Virus record (IMG/VR): IMGVR_UViG_3300030104_000417
Span: 1 to 29,953 of that record
Length of the DNA: 29,953 bases
Origin: a virus
Direction: 5' to 3' (one strand)
The notes beneath the pieces were generated by a model. It did not search any database and was not told the origin of the DNA. It saw nothing but the letters and a program-made list of their open reading frames with translations. Positions within the stretch are counted from its first letter, which is position 1, and each line of letters opens with the position of its first letter. This document shows, one piece after another, positions 20,741 through 28,999 of the stretch. The translations under genes were made by a program, and so were the position numbers.

Positions 20741-21492
20741 TATGAATTTAATCTTTCGTTTTTTAAATTTCTTCTTAATACTTTTTGACTATTACCATAT
20801 ATGTCTTCAGAATAAACAGGTATAAGTGTTTCTTGCTTTTGCTTAATTGAAATGTTAGTTATATTTACTGAAGCAGAAGCAGAAGTAGTTGTTAAATATA
20901 TTACAATAAAATCATTTGGAGTTTTAGCAGTAAATGTTGAGGTTAAAATACAATCTTGTTCAAAAGTTACAGGATAAGTTTTATTAGCAGTTGTGTTTAT
21001 TTTATAACCCACTTCATTTTGGTCTGGATTATATCTTTGAAAATATGTATTAACATATAAAGTTGCTGTATCAGTATCTGTCGTATTTGTTACTTCAATT
21101 TCGTACTCTGTACCAACAGTAGTAGACAACTGCTGATATATTCCTGCATAAGATAGTTTTGCTGCAGAAGAAGCAGCGTTAAAAGTAAAATAACCACTAC
21201 CACTTGTTGGGGCTGCTACTACATAATTTTTTGTTCCTGTTTCAGTATGAAACCTGTTCCAATGCCCTGTCGTGTATTGTGTTGGCGAACTACTTGTTAA
21301 AGCATCATATATAGGGTCTACTGAATCTCCTGACACAATTCTATCTATAACTGAATTTAAACCAGTACCAAGTGCTAAAGCATTACCCCAGTTAATATAC
21401 TCTCCGCTATATATTTCTTCTGTAACAAAAACCTCTAATCCACTTCTATTTGCTATACCCTGTGGTGTAATCTGATTTGTTTGGTTTCTCAT
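20740..21492 (-). CDS. Beta-sandwich tail-associated protein, CBM-like
   Basis: The 250-residue product has a polar N-terminus (TNQITPQGIANRSGLEVFVT) and then a carbohydrate-binding-module-like jelly roll: SAAKLSYAGIYQQLSTTVGT, then YEIEVTNTTDTDTATLYVNT, then SVNITNISIKQKQE. Such folds resemble CBM4/9-type modules and occur in phage tail tips and fibres, where they bind host glycans. The N-terminal 80 residues (YDALTSSSPTQYTTGHWNRF) may attach it to the tail. It is coupled to the next gene by TAATG. A similar beta module appears at the N-terminus of the 1036-residue protein upstream. Confidence 0.55.
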   Translation of the reverse strand: MRNQTNQITPQGIANRSGLEVFVTEEIYSGEYINWGNALALGTGLNSVIDRIVSGDSVDPIYDALTSSSPTQYTTGHWNRFHTETGTKNYVVAAPTSGSGYFTFNAASSAAKLSYAGIYQQLSTTVGTEYEIEVTNTTDTDTATLYVNTYFQRYNPDQNEVGYKINTTANKTYPVTFEQDCILTSTFTAKTPNDFIVIYLTTTSASASVNITNISIKQKQETLIPVYSEDIYGNSQKVLRRNLKNERLNS

Positions 21493-21510
21493 TTTATTTA
21501 TATTGTTTTA

Positions 21511-24500
21511 TTATCCTGATGTATTCTCATCACTTATCACTCCATCATCATTACTACTTGCATAAACACCAGTCCCCCAATTTGTAGTGTTAAAATTACC
21601 AGTAGAAGGTGCAGTTGCAGCAAAAGCACCTGTTTCTATCCATTGTAGTAACTCTACTTTTGTAATGCTAGTGCTGTTAGGCTTATAGTCTATAATTTTA
21701 TTGATTCTCCAATACACCCCATCTATATAGATTAATTTTCTAAAGTTTAAGTTAATAATGTCTGCTAATTTTAAATCAACAAAAACAGTTCTAACTCTAG
21801 GGCTTCCCTTTATCATCTCAAACATTTTTCTGTAATAGGTTTCATATAACCCCTTACCTGTTGTAGACGCAGCCAGAACCCCTGTAGCATCATCATAATC
21901 CTTTATCCAAACATTACCATAAGAAAGAACAGGGCTAGGGTCTGCAGTAGTGTCTACTTTATGTCTGTTTATAGAGGTTGCTTGAGGAAAAGCATTACTC
22001 AATATAGAATTTGCCCCACCTAAACTTTGACTTGCGTCAGGAACAATGCCATTAAAAAAAGTATCCCAAGTTTCTACTATAACTTGTTTTCTAAAATCAA
22101 TAGCAGTTGCAGGTGAGTATCTGTTCCAAAATAAGAGTCTTGGTAAAAACTCATATCCTTTAGGAGTGTATCCTCTACCCCCTTGTGCGGTGCTATCAGC
22201 GTTTTCCCATAAACACGCAGAGTAAGCAGGATGAGACTGTAGACTAGCCCCTCCATCTGAATCTTCAGCATTATAAGTCCCTGCAAAAAACGGATTTTCA
22301 AAAACACTTTCACCTCTTTCAAAAGCATCTGATAATTCCATCCATTTTGGATATTCGTCATGTATTTTGTTAAACCACTTCTCTCCTCTATCTTTTACTT
22401 TTAAATCTTTGTCGTCAGATTTGTATTTAAAAACAACTCTTCTTTTTAAATCAGACTTCACCCAAGTATCTTTTATTTCTTTGCTTCTGTCTAGTTTGTG
22501 AGTCCAGTCTATAGCATCACCATAGGGCAGGTAAAAATCATTAAAAGGCTCAATACTTATTGTTTTAGTAACTTCATTTGTAGTAAGAGTTAAGTTAAAG
22601 GCATGAGCAACTCCTTTTACAAAATCTATCTGCTTGTACTCTTTATTTATAACTTTAGACAAATCATAAGTCTGCCCATACTCTACAATTTCAGGAGATA
22701 AAGCAATAGAAAATCTTGATGCACCAGTAGTTTTCCACATAACTTTAACACTAAAAGCCTGACCATATTCACTTGTATCTGTAAGTCTAACCCCTCTTGT
22801 AAGTTTTATTTTATCGTTTTTGTTTAACCAATATCGTTCTAATTTTAAATTTGGAGTGCTAACCCAATTAGTAAAAGAATAATTACTACTATTCACCCCT
22901 GTACCTCCAGAACTATTTTGAGGTATTAATCCTTTTTCTATCTGACCTATTATATTCCAACTTGTTTGCCCTACTGTCTGTAACTCTAAATTTATACACA
23001 CATCCATATCATATACTGACTCAGTAGTGGTACCCCCTTTATACAATCTAGTTAGTTGGGTTTCAAAATTTGGTAAACTTAAATCATAGTAGCCATACTC
23101 TCCTATAACCACATTGTCATTCGCTAGAACTAATCTAGTGTTCTCATCTAATATTGTTTCTATATTATAACCAGTACCAAATGGGGATGCACTATCTGCA
23201 AGTCCAATCAACTCCCTGCTACTACCTGTGTAGTGAGTATCTAGGTCAGACTCTTTAAGAGAACCATCGTCAAAGTATGTAAAAAAATTAGGGACAGTAA
23301 TAGCAGGAATACTCCCTACGGCTGAAAATGTTATACTCCTTTCGCTAAGTAGTTTGTATTCTACAGAGTATTCATGAACTCTATCTTCTGGGTTGTTATA
23401 TTTAAAGTTTGGTAATAACCACACTAATTGTTTAAACATATCAGACTCCATAAAATTAGAAGATATATTATAACCTAATTTATTAAATATTGCTTCTATT
23501 GTTGTTTTTACAAAAATCGCTGGTCTCCAATCTGGTGAAGGTAAAGGAGTTCCATAACTAGCCCCACTATCATAAAAACCATGATAACCTATCTCTGTAG
23601 CGTCAGATGAGGAGAAATGGTCGTGTTTTGTATCTAAAAGTTGTATTGTGTAATCAAAGCCATCTGGATTGTAATTACCATAAGAAACAACAGGATATAC
23701 TATTGGAGATGTTGAAGAGTCGCAGTTTTCATCAGCCCAAGTGGCAGTTATTTTTGCTTTATTATATTCAAGTTGACTTCCAGCACTTCCCCATAAACCA
23801 TACCCATCTGAAAATGTTTCATCCATGTACTTTCCATCTAAATCTTTAGCCCATCCTAAATTATTCCCATAAAAAACACAATCATAACTTACAGGATTTT
23901 CTCCGTATCCGCTTATCCCTGTTACTTTTATTTTTCCAACTAAAGAATAAAAATCATTAATTAGTATCCTGCAATCTCTCATTATGGATATATGCTGTCC
24001 AGAATATTCTACATTTGGGTTATATTGATGTTTTAAAATTTTATTGTTGTTTTTTGTAGCAGGTATTTTAAAAGTTTTACTGTAATCTCCACTTGTAGAT
24101 GTAATGTCTTTAATGTCTGATATTTGAAATGTTATAGCGAGAGGAAATTCAGAATGAGAAGTAACATCTAACTCTCCCACAATACTGTCTTCCCATACAA
24201 CACCATCTAACCTAATTACTCTAACCTCAACAGATCCACTATTCGTCCCTTTCCCAAAAACTCTAAGTTTCCCTGTTGTTGTAATAGTAACATCTCCTTC
24301 TATTGTGTTGTTTGCAGAATCCCTAAAGGTAGTACCGATTCCATTTGCAGTTCCTCCAGAAGTAGAGGCAGATATTCCTATATTCCCAGTTCCGCTATAA
24401 TTTGTTATCCATATTTTTATTCTATATGTAGACCCTGCTATCAATGTGTCTGAAACATCTTCATAAAATTTCGTATTTCCTGTTCCATCACCACTCCAGT

Positions 24501-24621
24501 TAGCCTTTTGATTAGATATAGTAGATAGAGACCACCCTGTTGCTGCTGTACCTGTAGAAAAATCAACTATATTTCCACCAACTCCATAAACATAATCTAA
24601 TATTTCAATTTTTACTGACAT
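21511..24621 (-). CDS. Large distal-tail/baseplate protein, 1036 aa
   Basis: The N-terminus (residues about 20-150) holds a jelly-roll module (LIAGSTYRIKIWITNYSGTG, EGDVTITTTGKLRVFGKGTN). The stretch around 150-200 reads SEFPLAITFQISDIKDITST, then SGDYSKTFKIPATKNN, which I recognise as a recurrent feature of a conserved Bacteroidota phage tail protein. The middle and C-terminal parts (KDWRPAIF, EPFNDFYLPYGDAIDWTHKL) are large and mixed alpha/beta. It is likely a central tail-tip or baseplate component that carries the receptor-binding apparatus. No enzymatic motif is visible. It lies between another tail protein and the CBM-like protein, each four to 18 bases away. Confidence 0.55.
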   Translation of the reverse strand: MSVKIEILDYVYGVGGNIVDFSTGTAATGWSLSTISNQKANWSGDGTGNTKFYEDVSDTLIAGSTYRIKIWITNYSGTGNIGISASTSGGTANGIGTTFRDSANNTIEGDVTITTTGKLRVFGKGTNSGSVEVRVIRLDGVVWEDSIVGELDVTSHSEFPLAITFQISDIKDITSTSGDYSKTFKIPATKNNNKILKHQYNPNVEYSGQHISIMRDCRILINDFYSLVGKIKVTGISGYGENPVSYDCVFYGNNLGWAKDLDGKYMDETFSDGYGLWGSAGSQLEYNKAKITATWADENCDSSTSPIVYPVVSYGNYNPDGFDYTIQLLDTKHDHFSSSDATEIGYHGFYDSGASYGTPLPSPDWRPAIFVKTTIEAIFNKLGYNISSNFMESDMFKQLVWLLPNFKYNNPEDRVHEYSVEYKLLSERSITFSAVGSIPAITVPNFFTYFDDGSLKESDLDTHYTGSSRELIGLADSASPFGTGYNIETILDENTRLVLANDNVVIGEYGYYDLSLPNFETQLTRLYKGGTTTESVYDMDVCINLELQTVGQTSWNIIGQIEKGLIPQNSSGGTGVNSSNYSFTNWVSTPNLKLERYWLNKNDKIKLTRGVRLTDTSEYGQAFSVKVMWKTTGASRFSIALSPEIVEYGQTYDLSKVINKEYKQIDFVKGVAHAFNLTLTTNEVTKTISIEPFNDFYLPYGDAIDWTHKLDRSKEIKDTWVKSDLKRRVVFKYKSDDKDLKVKDRGEKWFNKIHDEYPKWMELSDAFERGESVFENPFFAGTYNAEDSDGGASLQSHPAYSACLWENADSTAQGGRGYTPKGYEFLPRLLFWNRYSPATAIDFRKQVIVETWDTFFNGIVPDASQSLGGANSILSNAFPQATSINRHKVDTTADPSPVLSYGNVWIKDYDDATGVLAASTTGKGLYETYYRKMFEMIKGSPRVRTVFVDLKLADIINLNFRKLIYIDGVYWRINKIIDYKPNSTSITKVELLQWIETGAFAATAPSTGNFNTTNWGTGVYASSNDDGVISDENTSG

Positions 24622-24624
24622 TTA

Positions 24625-26436
24625 TTAATTTGTTTGAGTTATTACCTTGTGTGATAATGTATATTCTATATTGAAACTAACAAGCCCCTGCTCTTGGTTG
24701 ACAGTTTCAATATCACTATTAGTTATTATGACTGGTATATATTCTTTTGTTGAAGGTCTTAAATAAGGATTACTGTTGTTTCCTATCTTAGTTGCCTGTG
24801 TATCCATTTCAACCCATACATTTGGTGATAACATCATTTTTGCTAACCACTTAGAGTCTTTGTCATTTAAAGGTTCAGTATAAACACTAAGATTTCTTTC
24901 CGCATTAACATTCATTACCTCTCTACCTCCTTTATATATATCTCCTCCTCTCATTGTGTCAGATATATATATACCATCAGCAAGTGTTGTCCCTTGATTT
25001 TCGTTGCCTTGATACCAAGTTCTATCTACACTTTTTCTTTCAATTATATCTTTACCTATAGAGTATCCTTCTGATATATTTCTTTTTGCGGTATAACTAT
25101 CTATCGCCCCCAAATCGTTAAGCCAATGAAATCTTACAAAAGCGTAAGCGGCTTTTTCATCTTCCCTGTCTATAGTGTAATATCTATATTCAGATGTTCT
25201 TCTTGTGGCTGTGGGGTCATCCTCACCAAACCTACTTATACTAACTCTGTAATATGCAGTTGAAGATGTAATTTTGCTTCCACTATAAGTTGTCCAGTAA
25301 GGAAATGCCGCACTACCACTATCGTTATAAGACTTGCAAGTAGCATGGTCATTTATAAAAGAAGGTGATATGTTTTGAGTAAACATAGCGTCTTGTTTTT
25401 TTCTAATGTATTCTTTACCTGCTACAGTATTTACTGTAATAAAATGGCTTTCAAAGTCGTTTAAATAAAAAGTATTTTCAGCAGAGCCATCACTTGTAAA
25501 TGTTTCTACCTTTATACCTATAGCCCTTACAGCGTTCTGACCAGTTGATGATATATTATTAGAAGAAGCGTTCATAAAATAAAAATTCAAACACTCTGCC
25601 GCTTCATCTATTCTTATTGGTTTTTTGCAATAAGGGGCAGAAGAGTCATAAGAATAATTATCATACCTAGAAAGAAATTTAAAAGATTGGTATGTAGAAG
25701 CAGATGCTGTTTCATACATTCTAAAATACCCTCCAAAACTACTGCTAGAATAGTAAACAGAGTCTTGTTCAAATTGATTTACAGAGTTTATTATTGTAAT
25801 TGGCTCAGAGATTTGTGAATTACTTGCGTATAAAATTTCACCAGCATCATTGATTATGTAAGGGGCTGCTATTACTTGCAATCTCCGCCACGCCCCATTT
25901 TTAGACACATTATAATTACTTACAGGATTACCAAAACTCGCATTATTTGAAATAACATTATCTTGCATTACCTGACCCCCATTCATCCCTCCATATTTAT
26001 TACTTTGCCATGTTCCCTTGCCTATAGGGCATAGACTGTAGGATAATTCGTTTGACACTACCTGACTAACATCTACTGTAAACTTATGACCAACAGCAAC
26101 TGCATCGGTATTGTATTTTTTGTTTGCTATATCTCTTGTTTTTGTTATTTCTGCAATAGTTTCCCATCCATTAATATTTGCATCTTCTTCACTCATACAA
26201 ACCTGCACAATAAATTTTACATATATTACATCTCCTGTTGTTGAAGTGCCACTTAGTGCAGAAGGCTCTGTTGCCTCTGTTACCCCTCCTTTTGTCCAAA
26301 CCACTTGATACCTTAAAGGGTCGTTTGCACTTTTTATGTAATTACCTCTTGTATTCCAAAAAGCCCCTCCTAAATCACTACTCCCCCAATCTAAAGGCTG
26401 AAATCCCCAGTCTATACTTCCTAATATAGTTGCCAT
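24625..26436 (-). CDS. Distal tail protein candidate, 603 aa
   Basis: The 603-residue product starts SIDWGFQPLDWGSSDLGGAF and has a long beta-rich body. The segment YAFVRFHWLNDLGAIDSYTA (about 425-445) is one I recall as conserved in Bacteroidota phage tail proteins, where sugar-like or tail modules repeat. The C-terminus (EPLNDKDSKWLAKMMLSPNV, then YIPVIITNSDIETV) resembles a Dit-type end that binds the tail-tube tip. Aromatic and serine-rich stretches (SVYYSSSSFGGYFRMYETAS) suggest surface exposure. It is four bases from the preceding and following genes, forming a tail-tip operon. Which of the two large proteins is hub and which is baseplate is not decided. Confidence 0.55.
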   Translation of the reverse strand: MATILGSIDWGFQPLDWGSSDLGGAFWNTRGNYIKSANDPLRYQVVWTKGGVTEATEPSALSGTSTTGDVIYVKFIVQVCMSEEDANINGWETIAEITKTRDIANKKYNTDAVAVGHKFTVDVSQVVSNELSYSLCPIGKGTWQSNKYGGMNGGQVMQDNVISNNASFGNPVSNYNVSKNGAWRRLQVIAAPYIINDAGEILYASNSQISEPITIINSVNQFEQDSVYYSSSSFGGYFRMYETASASTYQSFKFLSRYDNYSYDSSAPYCKKPIRIDEAAECLNFYFMNASSNNISSTGQNAVRAIGIKVETFTSDGSAENTFYLNDFESHFITVNTVAGKEYIRKKQDAMFTQNISPSFINDHATCKSYNDSGSAAFPYWTTYSGSKITSSTAYYRVSISRFGEDDPTATRRTSEYRYYTIDREDEKAAYAFVRFHWLNDLGAIDSYTAKRNISEGYSIGKDIIERKSVDRTWYQGNENQGTTLADGIYISDTMRGGDIYKGGREVMNVNAERNLSVYTEPLNDKDSKWLAKMMLSPNVWVEMDTQATKIGNNSNPYLRPSTKEYIPVIITNSDIETVNQEQGLVSFNIEYTLSHKVITQTN

Positions 26437-26439
26437 ATC

Positions 26440-27588
26440 TTAATATATTTTATATTTTGTGTTTAAATAATTCCTAACATCTAATTTTTCTGACTCTGTT
26501 AATTCTCTGTTATATATTATAACCTCTTCAATGTTTGCATCTGCAAAACCCTCATTAGTAGAAGAGCCTATAGTAAAAACTTCGTCATTAAAATCTACTG
26601 CACTCCATCCTAATGAAGTTGTGGCTTGAGCAGACTCATTGTTAAATTGAGATGTAAGCCTACCTGAAGTTCCATCAAGACTTGTTGCTATCATTCCGTA
26701 ATCATTTGCATTTCCACTTGTTTGCAAATGATATGCCTCTACCAACCCACTTTTTACAAAAGAATAAAGTTTATTATTTCTAAAACCAACAATAATTCTT
26801 GCTGTTGTTGCCGTTCTAGTGTAATCAAAAATAGGCTTTACATCTGTTTGAGTGCTAACCTGTTTTGCAACAGCAAAGATAGTGTAACTTGTTGCAGAGA
26901 TAGGGCAGTTGCCACTTGAACCCATGCCATCATTTATACCATCAAAAGATAAATATGTTTTATCATTAGCCCCATCATAACCATACCTTAAAGGTTGTTT
27001 GGCACTTGTTGCTTGTACTACACTATTGCTATTTCCTGATTGGTCTGCCCAAGCACTTACTGCTTTTGTTGGTATATCAAATGTAGCACCGCTATCTGCT
27101 TTTAGCCATACTACTAAATCAGAAAAGTCTGATGGGTAGTGAGATACTGGTCTAAAGCATTTTGTAAACGCACTCATTGTAAAAGTAAGTTTTAATTGTA
27201 CTAATCTGTCATTTGCTACCTCTTTTACTCTTTCTATTTCTATACTTTCATCATTTAAGTAAGCATCTACTGTTACATCTTGATAATTTTTTAATACAAA
27301 ATCTAACCATTCGTTAGCCAAGTCTTGTAAGTTATCCCATCTTTTTTGTAGTGTTACTACTGATTGTGCTGCTTGAGAGTATAAATTATAAAAATTTATT
27401 TCAAAAGAATATTCTTCCCTCCCATTATATACTACTGGAATTGTTGACTCTGGTGGTTCAATCAACATTAATGGGTATTTTATGTCATGATCTTGATTTA
27501 CCTCGCCCTCATAACCGAACTTTACATCTCCATAAGTCCATTTGTTTTCAAAAACTGTTACTATATCTGTTAATCTTGTAATTGCCAT
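26440..27588 (-). CDS. Tail protein fused to LamG-like domain
   Basis: Residues 1-146 form one domain (WTYGDVKFGYEGEVNQDHDI, then YPLMLIEPPES, then KRWDNLQDLANEWLDFVLKN), an alpha/beta plan like tail-terminator or completion proteins. Residues 155-382 are a LamG/concanavalin-like jelly roll: SDLVVWLKADSGATFDIPTK, VSAWADQSGNSNSVVQATSA (177-196), then YLSFDGINDGMGSSGNCPIS and a C-terminal NIEEVIIYNRELTESEKLD. The second domain is a paralogue of the protein at 8827-9501. The fusion puts a glycan-binding module on a tail component. The first domain fixes it to the particle. Confidence 0.6.
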   Translation of the reverse strand: MAITRLTDIVTVFENKWTYGDVKFGYEGEVNQDHDIKYPLMLIEPPESTIPVVYNGREEYSFEINFYNLYSQAAQSVVTLQKRWDNLQDLANEWLDFVLKNYQDVTVDAYLNDESIEIERVKEVANDRLVQLKLTFTMSAFTKCFRPVSHYPSDFSDLVVWLKADSGATFDIPTKAVSAWADQSGNSNSVVQATSAKQPLRYGYDGANDKTYLSFDGINDGMGSSGNCPISATSYTIFAVAKQVSTQTDVKPIFDYTRTATTARIIVGFRNNKLYSFVKSGLVEAYHLQTSGNANDYGMIATSLDGTSGRLTSQFNNESAQATTSLGWSAVDFNDEVFTIGSSTNEGFADANIEEVIIYNRELTESEKLDVRNYLNTKYKIY

Positions 27589-27590
27589 TA

Positions 27591-27929
27591 TTAAAGTTTT
27601 ACATTATTTTTTTCGTGTATTTTTTCCTGAACAGCAATTTCATAATCGTTTTTAGCAGTATTCCAACTTAAATAAGTTAAAACTTTATATAAGTCTGCTT
27701 TTTTTACGCTTTCTATATGATTTTCTCCATCCATTTTAAATACTTTTTTTTCTGCCACCATATACAGGCTGTTTAGCCATCCGTATGGTTTTATGAACTT
27801 GTTATAGAGTCCAACTGTAGAAACTCTGTTTTTGCCGCTTCCAGTTCCTTTCCTTCCTTGCCCAAAAACATTTGGAAAGTCTTTGTTAATCTTACGCTTT
27901 GCTGAGTCAAAAAAAAAGCGAACTCCCAA
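27591..27929 (-). CDS. -1 frameshift extension of the tail-chaperone-like protein
   Basis: This frame overlaps the previous gene by 139 bases and has only a TTG at its open start, with no leader. It is therefore probably reached by a -1 frameshift at nine T (27917-27909): frame 0 reads GCT TTT TTT TTG, and slipping back one base gives TTT GAC TCA. The joined product would have 187 + 106 = 293 residues, the frame-0 product 226. The added part ends with YGWLNSLYMVAEKKVFKMDG, KADLYKVLTYLSWNTAKNDY, a helical module. This pair layout matches lambda G/GT. A one-base homopolymer error that splits a single gene is the main alternative. Confidence 0.55.
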   Translation of the reverse strand: MGVRFFFDSAKRKINKDFPNVFGQGRKGTGSGKNRVSTVGLYNKFIKPYGWLNSLYMVAEKKVFKMDGENHIESVKKADLYKVLTYLSWNTAKNDYEIAVQEKIHEKNNVKL

Positions 27930-28471
27930 ACTATGTCCATTGTCAATTCTTTAAACTTTTCTGTTTTTGCTGGTATGACATCATCATCATACTCTTCTCC
28001 TGATTTTCTGCATAATATAGCCATCTGTTCTGGTAAAATATCAAACCTACCATGCTTCATTATTTTTACTGTGCTTTCAAGATGAGTTGCTTCTATATAA
28101 TCTCCAAAAGTGTTTCTTTTTAAAAATTCTTTTGGGAAGTAGTAAGTCTCTCCATCTTGTTGAAATTTATCCACTCCCAAAGGCTTATACTCTGTAACAG
28201 CACCTGAAAAAGCATTTACTGCGTCAGTTACACTTTGTATATCTAGTTCTTGCATTTGACTTTCTTTAATACCTGTTAAATACATAAAAATATCCCTATT
28301 TATCTTTAATGTCTGAACATCAGAGTGTTCTACTTCTATAAGATTTCCATCCTCGTCTCTTTCGTTGTATTTATTAATAACTGCATACAACCCACACCAA
28401 TATCTTAATGTCATATCCCTCCATTCTGTTGGAATATCATAACTGTCGTTTTGAATTTTAATTTCTATCAT
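27791..28471 (-). CDS. Tail assembly chaperone-like protein
   Basis: The 226-residue product starts MIEIKIQNDSYDIPTEWRDM, continues with a helical domain (VQTLKINRDIFMYLTGIKES and SVTDAVNAFSGAVT), then FPKEFLKRNTFGDYIEATHL and MAILCRKSGEEYDDDVIPAK, ending with FKELTMDIVWEFAFFLTQQS. The pattern (an N-terminal strand and W-R-x-M-T-L, a helical body, then a slippery site near the end) fits tail-assembly chaperones that hold the tape measure during tail building. The frame-0 stop is 39 codons after the slip site. It is the third gene after the terminase. Chaperone genes normally lie next to the tape measure, which is seven kilobases away here. Confidence 0.55.
   Translation of the reverse strand: MIEIKIQNDSYDIPTEWRDMTLRYWCGLYAVINKYNERDEDGNLIEVEHSDVQTLKINRDIFMYLTGIKESQMQELDIQSVTDAVNAFSGAVTEYKPLGVDKFQQDGETYYFPKEFLKRNTFGDYIEATHLESTVKIMKHGRFDILPEQMAILCRKSGEEYDDDVIPAKTEKFKELTMDIVWEFAFFLTQQSVRLTKTFQMFLGKEGKELEAAKTEFLQLDSITSS
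27909..27917 (-). other. Slippery run of nine T, candidate -1 frameshift site
   Basis: On the minus strand nine T follow GC and precede GAC. Frame 0 codons TTT TTT (186 and 187) can re-pair perfectly after slipping one base back, and the -1 frame then stays open for 106 codons. No strong downstream stem-loop is obvious. Confidence 0.5.
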
Positions 28472-28475
28472 ATAA

Positions 28476-28916
28476 TTAATTTTTATTTATTTCTATACCA
28501 AAAATATCCTTTATCATTTCTTTTTCAACCTCTTCGTCTATAAGAATATCTGCTAATTCGCTTGTTGCGTTTTCACAGTTAACGCCAATTCTCTCCAAAA
28601 CATCTCTTAACTCTAGGTCGTTTTTACCATCTTTAAGTGCAGTCAAAAAACCAATAGCAGTATAGAAAGACATATTTGGTATTAAAAACAAAAACTCTGC
28701 AATTACACCATCGTCTTTTTTCTTTTTACTGACCATAGTCTCATGAAAATTGTTAGAATAAACATATATTGATTTTAATATAGTTAAAAAATCTTGAAAC
28801 TTGCCTTTTTCTGTGTTTTCTGTAGCAAAGTACATCAATTTTTTAATTGTATTAATATGCTTCCCAACAATCTTCTCATGTTGCTCATTTAAGTATATAA
28901 CCTCAGTATCTTTCAT
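28476..28916 (-). CDS. Helical hypothetical protein between terminase and chaperone
   Basis: I choose ATG at 28916 (146 residues); a TTG at 28937 adds seven residues. The product is almost all helix: EQHEKIVGKHINTIKKLMYF, KFQDFLTILKSIYVYSNNFH, LELRDVLERIGVNCENATSE and an acidic end. No domain is recognised. It is preceded by an 83-base gap with a possible promoter and followed four bases later by the chaperone-like gene. Position suggests an assembly helper, or the first gene of the tail operon. It could also be a small-terminase-like helical protein, but no DNA-binding motif is visible. Confidence 0.55.
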   Translation of the reverse strand: MKDTEVIYLNEQHEKIVGKHINTIKKLMYFATENTEKGKFQDFLTILKSIYVYSNNFHETMVSKKKKDDGVIAEFLFLIPNMSFYTAIGFLTALKDGKNDLELRDVLERIGVNCENATSELADILIDEEVEKEMIKDIFGIEINKN

Positions 28917-28944
28917 AATTTTTAGATAATTATTCAAAACGCAA

Positions 28945-28952
28945 CAAAATTA
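28945..28952 (-). promoter_or_regulatory. Weak -7 box candidate upstream of tail operon
   Basis: TAATTTTG (28952-28945, minus strand) matches TAnnTTTG and would start transcription about 22 bases before ATG at 28916. No TTTG or TTG lies 19-23 bases upstream, so it is either weak, activator-dependent or chance. The 83-base gap holds nothing else I recognise. Confidence 0.25.
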
Positions 28953-28999
28953 CGCTGATTGCACATAATATCTTCATAGTTTTTTAACAAACTCAAAAT

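Noticed and set aside
22077-22361. Second minus-strand frame inside the 1036-residue tail gene
   Set aside because: Wholly inside a long well-supported frame, with no leader and no family-like pattern.
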